DNA of 64,000 nt from Thiovibrio sp964588325 (GTDB lineage: Bacteria > Desulfobacterota > Desulfobulbia > Desulfobulbales > Desulfurivibrionaceae), in contig CAZPOR010000003.1 of NCBI GenBank assembly GCA_964588325.1, positions 124,001 through 188,000 of the forward strand, given 5' to 3'. The notes beneath the pieces are model-generated. The model saw only the letters and a list, made by a program, of their open reading frames with translations. It searched no databases and was not told where the DNA came from. Both the position numbers and the translations under genes were made by a program. Below, in pieces: positions 7,631 to 17,000 of this stretch; the first letter of the stretch is position 1; every line of letters starts with the position of its first letter.

Positions 7631-8047
7631 ATGGCACGTCCGTTACGCATAATCTATCCGGGCGCCTTTTACCACGTGACTTCCCGCGGCAATGAACAGC
7701 GAGATGTATTCAAAAGCAGACGAGACCGGGAGAAATTTCTTCTTTATCTCGAATCTGCAACCGTCAGATACGGCGCAGTGATCCACGCATATTGCCTGAT
7801 GAGCAACCACTACCATCTGCTTCTGGAAACGCCAGAGGGGAACCTGTCACAAATCATGCGGCACATTAACGGCGCCTATACAACATATTTCAATATCAAG
7901 AGAAAACGGGCAGGACACCTGTTTCAAGGAAGGTATAAGGCAATTCTGGTGGAAGCCGATGCATACGCAAAAGAGTTGTCCCGCTACATGCATCTCAATC
8001 CGGTAAGAGGAGAAATAGGAGTCAGTTCTTCATTCTTCATTAATTGA
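7631..8047 (+). pseudogene. truncated RAYT transposase (duplicate copy)
   Basis: Identical in protein sequence to the first ~126 residues of the complete transposase at 8075. It then diverges at HLNPVR, where the second copy's upstream sequence begins, ending in a short unrelated tail. It keeps the HUH motif HYH but loses the rest of the protein. A few synonymous differences from the second copy (near 7950 and 8395) show the duplication is recent but not brand new. Confidence 0.88.
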
Positions 8048-8074
8048 GCATCCAAAATCAATGAGAGTCAACTG

Positions 8075-8998
8075 ATGGCACGTCCGTTACGCATAATCTA
8101 TCCGGGCGCCTTTTACCACGTGACTTCCCGCGGCAATGAACAGCGAGATGTATTCAAAAGCAGACGAGACCGGGAGAAATTTCTTCTTTATCTCGAATCT
8201 GCAACCGTCAGATACGGCGCAGTGATCCACGCATATTGCCTGATGAGCAACCACTACCATCTGCTTCTGGAAACGCCAGAGGGGAACCTGTCACAAATCA
8301 TGCGGCACATTAACGGCGCCTATACAACATATTTCAATATCAAGAGAAAACGGGCAGGACACCTGTTTCAAGGAAGGTATAAGGCAATTCTGGTTGAAGC
8401 CGATGCGTACGCAAAAGAGTTGTCCCGCTACATGCATCTCAATCCGGTAAGAGCCATGATGGTGGCCCGCCCTTCAGAATACCCCTGGTCCAGCTATCAA
8501 CACTATGTCGGTACCACTCCCCGGCCCGCATGGCTCAATACCGGTTTCATCCTCGGATTTTTCGGCAATCAAGGTGACAAATATCGAACATTCGTTGAAG
8601 AGCTTATCGATAAAACGTATGACAGCCCCCTCAAGGAGACGGTGGCAAGCACTCTATTGGGAAATACCGCCTTCATTGAAAATATCAAGGATGCTCACGT
8701 CCGGGGGCGCCGGGAAGAAGGGATACCTGCTTTGCGACAAATGAAGTCAAAGTCGAGACCTGACGAGATTATGCAAGGCATCAAAATTATTCTGGCTGGT
8801 AATGAAAAATTGGCATGGCAACTGGGCGTTTATCTCAGCCACAGGTACAGCGGGATGAAGCTGAAAGAAATTGGAGAAACATTTAGGATGCGTGAATCGG
8901 CGATGTGCGAGGCAACCCGGCGGCTCAAGGCCAAAATCGAACAGGATGCAGTGTTGCGAAAACAGGTGGAAACAATAAAGGCGGGCCTCAAAAGATGA
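8075..8998 (+). CDS. REP-associated tyrosine transposase (RAYT, Y1 family)
   Basis: 307 aa. The Y1 transposase domain spans ~1-130, beginning MARPLRIIYPGAFYHVTSRG, the family's standard opening. It has the HUH metal-binding motif in SNHYHLLLETP and a catalytic Tyr candidate near VEADAYAKELSRYMHLNPVR. The C-terminal part (LKEIGETFRM, ESAMCEATRRL) is a helix-turn-helix like the DnaA-type domain found in longer RAYTs. RAYTs nick single-stranded REP-like hairpins; the inverted ends at 7571 and 9006 are the likely substrates. The gene is intact, so the element may still be active. Confidence 0.92.
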   Translation: MARPLRIIYPGAFYHVTSRGNEQRDVFKSRRDREKFLLYLESATVRYGAVIHAYCLMSNHYHLLLETPEGNLSQIMRHINGAYTTYFNIKRKRAGHLFQGRYKAILVEADAYAKELSRYMHLNPVRAMMVARPSEYPWSSYQHYVGTTPRPAWLNTGFILGFFGNQGDKYRTFVEELIDKTYDSPLKETVASTLLGNTAFIENIKDAHVRGRREEGIPALRQMKSKSRPDEIMQGIKIILAGNEKLAWQLGVYLSHRYSGMKLKEIGETFRMRESAMCEATRRLKAKIEQDAVLRKQVETIKAGLKR

Positions 8999-9022
8999 AA
9001 AATGGAGAACTGACCCCTATGG

Positions 9023-10386
9023 CGCCCCTACATCGACGGCAACGACACCATCCGAGATAAGGGCCAGAATTTTATCTACTTTAAGGATGAGTCCCAGAAG
9101 TACCAACTCTTTGCCGGCGGCTTCGTGCGGGAGGAAGGAACCAACCCTATCGTTTCCTTGGCAACGAAAACATCTCTATCACCTTCAACTCCCCGGGCCA
9201 TATGGTGCTGAGCGGCACGGACAGCATCACCTTTGAAAATCAGACCAGCGCGGCGGATTTTGAGAACGGCGATTTCGGGATAAGACTGTACGAATCGGTG
9301 GAGGCTGACAGAACGCTGACCGGCACGGAAGAGAGGGATTGGGCAACGGTTATGAAGCCCAGCTACAACACCACAATTTTCGGTATTTGGGGCGGCGTTG
9401 GTGCAATAAGCGGGGACAATATCTACGACAACCTTGGTTATTTTGGATTTTTCCTGCCATCCGTCCCCGTCGCGATGAAGACATATGGACAAGGGGGGAA
9501 TGACCTCCTCTACGGCCTTTCCGGCAGTGATTATATCGACGGCGGCGACGGCGACGATGTAATCCGTGGAGAGATGATCTATCTCGACTTGTACGAAGAA
9601 ATGGGGAAAGGCGATACTCTCCTGGGGGGCATTGGCAGGGATGTCATTGTTGGTTCATCTGGTAAGGATTTGGTTTCAGGCGGCGAAGACAATGATTTTT
9701 TGGATGGCTACAAAGCCAACGATACCATTAACGGCGATGGCGGAGACGATGCGCTTGCCGGAGGCGCGGGCGACGATCAATTGCTGGGCGGTACGGGAAA
9801 CGATTATCTCTGCGGCGATGCCTCATTTTCCGTCTACGGGGCAGACCGCTCTATCGTGATGAATTCTGAAGCCTATGAATATTGGGATGCGGACGTATCC
9901 GCCATGGGCTTTCACGCGACCTATGGCGATAAAGGTTATGCCACCTCGGTTGCCCTCCAAGGCTTTGAATTGTTTGCGTCTGGTTTTGGCGCAGACCAGC
10001 TTTTCGGGGGCGACGGCAACGATGTTTTGATAGGAGGCGGCGGCAACGACATTCTAATGGGAGAAGCGGACCATGATCGCCTGGAGGGAGGGGATGGCGA
10101 CGACTACCTGGACGGCGGAGCTGGAAACGACCTGCTGCTTGGCGATGACGGGGACATGACGCCAAGCGGTAAGGATAGGCTGTACGGCGGGACCGGGGAT
10201 GACGAACTGTATGGGTTCGGCGGCGATGATTTGTTGGATGGCGGGAACGACCAGGATTATCTGGCAGGCGGCAGCGGGAATGACACGCTTCGGGGCGGCG
10301 CGGGCAACGACCATCTTTACGGCGGGGTCGGGGATGATAACGATTTGGGGGATGATAACGATTTGAACTGGAGGATGGCGGCATGA
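9023..10386 (+). pseudogene. C-terminal fragment of an RTX lipase (module 1), frameshifted
   Basis: Starts immediately after the RAYT right end inside a block that the other RTX genes carry after their lipase domain (YIDGNDTIRD; AGGFVREEGTN). A one-base deletion near 9147, relative to the sequence at 15560, shifts the frame. The remaining ~394 codons (from 9202) run on through TFENQTSAADFE, a variable stretch, and about twenty GGxGxDxLxG calcium-binding nonapeptides. The frame ends LNWRMAA, overlapping the next gene (ATGA) without reaching a secretion-signal region. The lipase part and both the normal start and end are missing, so it should be non-functional. Confidence 0.82.
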
Positions 10387-11171
10387 AATACACGAAGGGA
10401 ACACTGGGTTTGCTCGTTGTAATTTTGATCATGGGGACAAGCATGAACGCATTGGGATTTTTGGGCTTTGGCGGAACGAGCTGGAAGGAGGAGGTGCTGC
10501 TGCACGATGGCGGCAAGATCATCGTCAAGCGTTCGCAAAGTTACGGCGGACGGCATGAGATAGGGCAATCTTCTCCGGTCAAGGAACACACTATCACTTT
10601 CACTCTGCCGGACTCCGGTAAGGCCATGAGTTGGACAAGCGAATATGGAGAGGATGTTGGACGTGCTAACTTCAACCTGCTTGCACTTCACATCATCAAC
10701 GGCACAGCGTATCTCGTCGTTGAACCAAATTTGTGCCTCTCCTACAACAAGTGGGGGCGGCCAAACCCGCCCTATGTCTTTTTTAAATACGACGGTGTGG
10801 TATGGCAGCGTATCCCGTTATCCGAATTCCCTGCCGAGTTCACAACCATCAATTTGATCGTCAACAATGGCCGTGAGGAAGACATTAAAAGACTCGCGAG
10901 CCAGTTAGGCCATGTTCCAGCCGAAGGTGTCAGGAAACTCAACAGCAGCCTCACTCAACCCGAATACAAAACCATCCTGCGGGAGCCGCTTGATCCAAAG
11001 GGGATCGCTTGTAAAGAGATGATTCGTGCTGAAGATGGTTGGCTCGGTATCGATTGGTTTTCTAACCAGCCTAACTATGAGGCTTGTTTGAAAATGTGCG
11101 AACGTCAAAAGGTCAGCCCACAAAATTGCCCATGCGAGAGGATATTCAACAAGAACAACACGGGGAAATAA
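10383..11171 (+). CDS. small exported protein of module 2 (candidate RTX-lipase partner)
   Basis: 262 aa with an N-terminal signal-like hydrophobic segment (LGLLVVILIMGTSMNALGF) but no lipobox Cys, so probably periplasmic or membrane-anchored. The sequence just after it (SWKEEVLLHDGGKIIVKRS) resembles TWREEVKLSTGETITIDRE in the lipoprotein at 13402; the two are paralogous. It lies directly upstream of an RTX lipase and is preceded by GGAGGATGGC as its ribosome-binding site. The pairing recurs in all three modules. Function unknown; immunity or chaperone roles are inferences from the arrangement. Confidence 0.8.
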   Translation: MKYTKGTLGLLVVILIMGTSMNALGFLGFGGTSWKEEVLLHDGGKIIVKRSQSYGGRHEIGQSSPVKEHTITFTLPDSGKAMSWTSEYGEDVGRANFNLLALHIINGTAYLVVEPNLCLSYNKWGRPNPPYVFFKYDGVVWQRIPLSEFPAEFTTINLIVNNGREEDIKRLASQLGHVPAEGVRKLNSSLTQPEYKTILREPLDPKGIACKEMIRAEDGWLGIDWFSNQPNYEACLKMCERQKVSPQNCPCERIFNKNNTGK

Positions 11172-11173
11172 CC

Positions 11174-13405
11174 ATGGAAGCGCAATATGAAATCGAACTG
11201 GCTCTCATGGCGGGCCGTGCATACCAGTCAACCCGTATGGATATCAACTGGCTTCCTGTCCCGGACGGGTGGACAGAAATGCAACACAAGGAGGGTGATA
11301 GCGGCTTCGAAGCGGTCTCTTTTTTCAATGGACCTGATGTAGTTCATAGTACAGAAATCGTCATCTCCTATGCCGGAACGAACCCGAACAGCCTGCTCGA
11401 CCCGGACAACGCCGCAAATATCGGATTGGCCACAGGCTTTGGGTCGGAGCAGCTCTTGCAGGCTGCGGAATACTATCTGCAAGTCAAAGCACTCAATCCA
11501 GAGGTGCACATCACTCTCACGGGTCATTCCCTGGGGGGCGGCCTGGCGGCCTTGGTGGGGGTGTTTTTTGGTGTACAAGCGACAACCTTCGACCAGGCTC
11601 CTTTTGCCAACTCGGCGGAACAGAATTTGCTCACCCCGGATGTGGCGGCGAACCTCAAGAACGATCTGCTGCTTAAGGGATATAGCGAGACCGACCTTGT
11701 CGGCCTCACCAATTTTCTGCAACTTCGGGAAGCCAACGGCGGTATTCCCAACTCCGAGCTGGTCAGCAATATCCGGGTGGATGGCGAGTTCCTCTCCTCC
11801 GCTCCGCTCAGCGCCTTTGATACCATCGGCACAACCACAACTGTCCTGACCCATGGCCCCTATTCCGACCCGTCCATCGACATGCACTCCATGTCCCTGC
11901 TTACCGCCTTTTTGCAAAGCGCCCAGGTCGTGGTTAATAGCGACAACCCGCAACAAACCCTGAGCGAGGCAACCAAAAAACTCACCAAGTTGCTGGAGAT
12001 GTTTTTTGATAACGAGTTGTATTCCTTTGACACAGACAAAGGAGATGAAAATTTTCTTGAGCGGTTGGTCAAACATCAGGAGGGCCTTGATCCAACCGTT
12101 CCGAACGATGGTGACGCCATGGTCGGCCGCTTCACCACTGACATGTGGAAGATCGCTCAAGACGGCGGCCTGACCATGGATTCCAATATCAGCAAGATGC
12201 TCACCGCCTTTGCCATGCAGAAATACTACGAGGAACCGGCAAGCGGCGATGATCACGGCCAGACGCTTTTTAGTGATGTCACCGGCGGTATTCGTTTCAA
12301 CCGCGCTTATGTGGCAGACACGCTGGATACGGCGCAAGGCTACAAATATTTTCTGGATTACGTGGGCAGCCTGTCATTCGGAAGCAATCGGGACGTTCTT
12401 ATCGAGCAGGCGCCTAATATCCTTGACTGGTACATCCAGGCAGGCGGCCAGGCCATGGAGGCCACAGCCGGAGATGAGCGAGCCTTCATGCTGGGTGGCA
12501 GAGGCAACGATATCCTGACCGGCGGCAGCCAAGCCGATTTGTTGGTGGGCAATAGCGGTACGGATATCCTGAGCGGCGGTGGCGGGGATGACGTATTGAT
12601 GGTGGGATGGTGGAGCAACGGGATGCTCGACAGCATCGGAGATATCCTCCATGGTGGAGCAGGAAATGACATCCTGTACGGCGGAAATGGAGCTGATTAT
12701 CTATACGGCGATGCGGATGCCGACCTGATGATCGGTGGGGGCGGGATAGACACCTATTATATCGAAGGGGGCGACACTATTGTCGACTCGGGCAGCAATT
12801 TCATCGTCTATAACGGCCAGATTCTGGCCGGTGGCTTCGTGCAGGTGGAGGGGACGACCAATGTATACCGGTCGATAAACAACGATCAGTTCACCCTCAC
12901 CTTCAACTCCCCCGGACACATGGTGCTGAACGGCACGGATAGCGTCACCTTTGAAAACCAGACCAGCGCGGCGGATTTTGAGAACGGGAATTTCGGGATA
13001 AGGCTGTACGATTCGGTGGAGACAAGCTATGTGCTGACCGGCACGGAGGATGATGATTATCCGTTTTTTGCCATCGATGGGGGTGCGGCGCACTATGTGT
13101 TCAGCGGCTCTATCAGCGGCCCCGGCGTGCATGGATTTTTGGGAGACAGCGACTGGCCCTCGTTCGGGTATTCGGCACTTGCTACGCCGCCGAGCCTGCA
13201 AATCGACGGAGCGGGCGGCAATGATTATCTGATGGGCCTCGCCGGAAGCGATCGCATCGATGGCGGCAGCGGCAACGACCGGATTATCGGCGACGGCTAT
13301 GTTAACGACTCCGATCCTCGCTACAACCCTTGGGGCCACACCGGGGCAGCCGATATCTTGCAGGGCGGGGTTGGCAACGACTGGAACCGGAGGATGGCGG
13401 CATGA
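11174..13405 (+). CDS. RTX protein with class 3 lipase domain (module 2), C-terminus missing
   Basis: 743 aa. The N-terminal ~430 residues form an alpha/beta-hydrolase of the lipase class 3 type with nucleophile motif TGHSLGGGLAALVG (Ser ~119). A first RTX block follows (GGRGNDILTGG, then GGAGNDILYGGNGADYLYG), next the conserved block AGGFVQVEGTTN...TFENQTSAADFE, a variable stretch, and a short second RTX block that stops abruptly at GNDWNRRMAA. It has no C-terminal secretion region, unlike the 2,291-aa neighbour, so it may not be exportable. ATG 11174 is chosen for its GGGGA and its match to the start of the 14054 protein. Its last bases overlap the next gene's start (ATGA). Confidence 0.88.
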   Translation: MEAQYEIELALMAGRAYQSTRMDINWLPVPDGWTEMQHKEGDSGFEAVSFFNGPDVVHSTEIVISYAGTNPNSLLDPDNAANIGLATGFGSEQLLQAAEYYLQVKALNPEVHITLTGHSLGGGLAALVGVFFGVQATTFDQAPFANSAEQNLLTPDVAANLKNDLLLKGYSETDLVGLTNFLQLREANGGIPNSELVSNIRVDGEFLSSAPLSAFDTIGTTTTVLTHGPYSDPSIDMHSMSLLTAFLQSAQVVVNSDNPQQTLSEATKKLTKLLEMFFDNELYSFDTDKGDENFLERLVKHQEGLDPTVPNDGDAMVGRFTTDMWKIAQDGGLTMDSNISKMLTAFAMQKYYEEPASGDDHGQTLFSDVTGGIRFNRAYVADTLDTAQGYKYFLDYVGSLSFGSNRDVLIEQAPNILDWYIQAGGQAMEATAGDERAFMLGGRGNDILTGGSQADLLVGNSGTDILSGGGGDDVLMVGWWSNGMLDSIGDILHGGAGNDILYGGNGADYLYGDADADLMIGGGGIDTYYIEGGDTIVDSGSNFIVYNGQILAGGFVQVEGTTNVYRSINNDQFTLTFNSPGHMVLNGTDSVTFENQTSAADFENGNFGIRLYDSVETSYVLTGTEDDDYPFFAIDGGAAHYVFSGSISGPGVHGFLGDSDWPSFGYSALATPPSLQIDGAGGNDYLMGLAGSDRIDGGSGNDRIIGDGYVNDSDPRYNPWGHTGAADILQGGVGNDWNRRMAA

Positions 13406-14022
13406 AAAGAAACTTCTTTTTTTTAGATTGGATTTCAGAAGGTTGTGAGCGTTACTCCCGGCTTGTTGTAACAACCTGTGCCCTGTTGATTTGCCTATCG
13501 CTTGCAGGCTGTGAAAAGAAAGTGACTTGGCGGGAAGAAGTGAAGCTGAGCACGGGGGAAACTATCACGATAGACCGCGAAGTCAGACACGCGGGCGGTG
13601 GTGCGGCTTGGCCGCAAGGGCAAGGCTCCATCCCGAGGGAGCATATCATCCGTTTCAGATATCCGGTCCAGACTGGTCCGCTCATCGAGTGGCGTTCGAC
13701 AAAATTATCACCGGCAACTTATGCGGAGCTGCCACTGGTTCTGGATATTGGCAAGGACAAGACTTGGTACATCTTTACCAAAATTGCAATCAATGCCGGG
13801 TGTACTGAATATATGAAGTACCAGTTTGGAAATGGGATATGGGTAGAAATACAGTTGGCGGAGGATATTGAGACCCATCCAACCAATCTATTCTTGGGTG
13901 CGGGGGGGATTAACATAAAGGGCCTCATTACCCTTATTGAGAAAGCCAAAGAGAATTCCAGTATTGGATATATTCCCTTCCTCAAACAGGTCGGTCCCAA
14001 ACGGAAGATTTGTGGTTATTAA
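13402..14022 (+). CDS. lipoprotein of module 3 (candidate RTX-lipase partner)
   Basis: 206 aa with a hydrophobic segment ending in the lipobox LSLAGC (Cys ~37), so it should be lipid-anchored in the periplasm. TWREEVKLSTGETITIDREV directly after the Cys aligns with the module-2 small protein; the rest is more diverged. The start overlaps the truncated RTX stop (ATGA), and the complete RTX lipase begins 31 bases downstream. In type VI lipase effectors the immunity proteins are often periplasmic lipoproteins; the analogy is suggestive, not proof. Confidence 0.8.
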   Translation: MKRNFFFLDWISEGCERYSRLVVTTCALLICLSLAGCEKKVTWREEVKLSTGETITIDREVRHAGGGAAWPQGQGSIPREHIIRFRYPVQTGPLIEWRSTKLSPATYAELPLVLDIGKDKTWYIFTKIAINAGCTEYMKYQFGNGIWVEIQLAEDIETHPTNLFLGAGGINIKGLITLIEKAKENSSIGYIPFLKQVGPKRKICGY

Positions 14023-14053
14023 ACCCCACTTCGCTTAAGTCAGGAGAGTTATC

Positions 14054-17000
14054 ATGCCAGATACAATTGATTATGCCTTGTTTGCGACTCGTGTTTATGC
14101 AGCGTCTGACGACAATAGAACCGGTGTTCCTACGGGTTGGACAGAGCTGACGTGGCAAGCCGATTACAATTTGTCGGGGTTTTCCGCCGGGGCCTACCGT
14201 AAAGGCAACGAGGTGGTGATCGCCTATACCGGAACAAACCAAGAATTTGGCCTCAATGCCGACTGGTGGAGCAACATTTTGGCTGGCACCGGGATACTAT
14301 CTGCTCCGCAGGTTTTTGACGCCATGCGTTTCTATCTTGATGTCAAGGCTGCCAATCCCGATGCCACTTCATTTACTTTCACCGGACATTCCTTAGGCGG
14401 CGGCCTCGCCTCGTTGATGGCGGTATTTTTCGACAAACAGGCTACGGTGTTCGATGAAGCACCCTTTATGTTATCGGCAAGCAATCCTCTGCTACTGACC
14501 GCCCTGGAAGCAAGTTTGTTGCTCAATGGATATACCGATCTGGATTTTGCGATTTACAACGCTTCAATCGGAACATTGCTACCATTTCGGGTAAGCAACG
14601 TAAATCACATCTATCTGGACGGTGAAATATTAGGAGCCGGAAGAGCTATAGTACCTGCGATTGTCGGGTCAGAGACCCCCATCTCCATGGGGAATTCAAC
14701 TCTTGGTGCCTCGGGTCGTCACACCATGACTCTGTTGACGGCGATGCTGGGCAACTCTGCTTTTGCATCAGTGGTGCGGCAACTACCCAATCTTGCCACC
14801 TATCTGCTGGACCCAGCTTGGTTTGGGGTAACGGACAGGCGAAATCCCGACACGATTGATCTGTTGAGTACGCTTTTACAAAGACAATATGGGGCTGACG
14901 GCACAACGGTCGATGGCCGCTTAGATCGGTTTGCCGCCGACATGCAAAATTTGGTGGGCACCACTGGCACTATCCAGACTGAGATCCCAGTGCGTGATGC
15001 ACTCATGGTTGCTGCAATGGAGTACTATTCAGCCAAAGTCAAATTCGAAGCCGACAAGTTGTTCACGGTGGATGGCAATGGCCTGCATTTCAAATACAGC
15101 GATATTGGCGCCACCAGCTACAAAAGTCTCCCTCTTCTGGCCAGGGCGGTCGAGTCGCTGCTTGGCTCTGATAGGGCAGGGTCTTACGATCGGCTTGTTA
15201 CTCAAAACGCCTGGCATATTCAGAGCGGCGCTGGGGGCATGACTTGGATAGCCAACGGTACGGAGAATGACGCCGCAGTCGGAGGTGTGCAGGCTGATAC
15301 GCTCAATTGGGGCGCAGGGAATGACATTCTCTGCGGTCTTGGCGGGAATGATATTCTCTATGGTGGAGTCGGAGTGGATACCCTCTACGGCGGAGATGGC
15401 GATGACATCCTGATTGGCGGAGCAGGGGCCGACCTGATGATCGGTGGGGAGGGGGTGGATACCTACTATATCGAAGGCAACGACACCATCCGGGACACGG
15501 GTAGCAACCGCATTTACTATCAGGGGCAAATGCTTGCCGGGGGCTTTGTGCGGGAGGACGGCACCAACACCTACCGTTTTTTGAGCGACAACAATATCAC
15601 TCTGACCTTCGATTCCACGGCTCATTTAACCGTGAACGCCACGGACAGCATCACCTTCGAGAACCAGACCAGCGCGGCGGATTTTGAGGGCGGGGATTTC
15701 GGGATAAGGCTGGTTGAGCCGGCGGAGGCTGACTGGGTGCTGAACGGCACAGTTTACCGAAATGAAATGTCTCTTCTCAACTATTCAGGAACCAACCCGG
15801 AAAACTGGGTTCTTATGTTTACTGCATTTCCCCCAGGAACAACTCAGAATACTCCCTTCGTTGAAGAACGTCTGACGGCTGTAGCCCCTCGATTAAATGT
15901 TACGGGGGGAGGCTCAGGCGATTTTTTATTTGGGTTTAATCGTCGGGACCATATCAATGGCGGGAACGGGAATGACATCATTATTGGAAACACGACCTCG
16001 TGGGATGGTAAGCCCACCTATCAGTCGGGTACGGTGGAGGGCGATTTTCTGGAGGGTGGTGCGGGAAATGATTACATTTTTGGCAGTAAGGGAGATGATC
16101 AGATTATAGGTGGAGAAGGGGATGACATTGCAGGAAGCTCTGATGGCAAAGATTATCTTTCAGGTGGTGGCGGTAACGATGTGTTGGCGGGTGGTTCCCA
16201 GGATGATGTTATCTCAGGCGGGGATGGTGATGATGCTCTGTTTGGTGATGGGGACTATACAGGGGAGACCATATCTCTTGATAACTGCGACCAATTCAAA
16301 ATGATATTTAATTATTCGGGGGATGCCAATGAAGGTTACCCAGTCGGCTATACCTCTGTTGGTTTTTTTATTCACGACAATGCTATTGAATTTGGCAATG
16401 ATATTCTCTTTGGAGGCGCTGGAAGAGATTACATAAATGGGGGGAGCGGCAATGACACCCTGCTGGGCGAAGCGGATCATGACACCCTGATCGGCGGCAG
16501 CGGCGATGATTATCTTGACGGCGGCGACGGCAACGACTGGCTGATTGGCGACAATGGAGACATGACCGGCTCCGGGAACGACACGCTGTTAGGCGGCGCC
16601 GGCGACGATTTGCTCTATGGCCTTGGCGGCAACGATATTCTTGACGGCGGCAGCGGCAATGACGCGCTTTACGGCGGCGACGGCAACGACATCCTTGATG
16701 GCGGCGCCGGGGATGACTGGCTTGAGGGCGGCGATGGGGATGATCTTTACCGTTTCAATGTCGGCAATGAAGTGGATGTGATCCGCGACGCTTCCGGCGT
16801 AAATACGGTGGCTTTTGGTTCTGGTATCGCTTTTTCCGACATCTCTGTTTTTGTCCGGGATGGCAACGATCTGGTGGTGGGGATTGGACCCGATAGCGAT
16901 CAGCTCACCTTTTCTTCCTGGTATTCAGGCTTCGAGTATCAGATTGACCGTTTTACCTTTATGGATGGCATGGAATTGAGCGGTGTCGAATTTCTCGCGC

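Larger units (their letters stand above)
7571..9020 (+). mobile_element. RAYT (REP-associated tyrosine transposase) element with terminal inverted repeats
   Basis: The left end ATAGGGGTCAGTTCT (7571-7585) is the exact reverse complement of AGAACTGACCCCTAT at 9006-9020. Extra partial left-end copies lie at 7543 and 8022. The element carries a truncated and a complete transposase gene, produced by an internal tandem duplication with an offset of 444 bp. Its insertion removed the end of one small gene and the lipase-coding start of an RTX gene. Confidence 0.85.
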
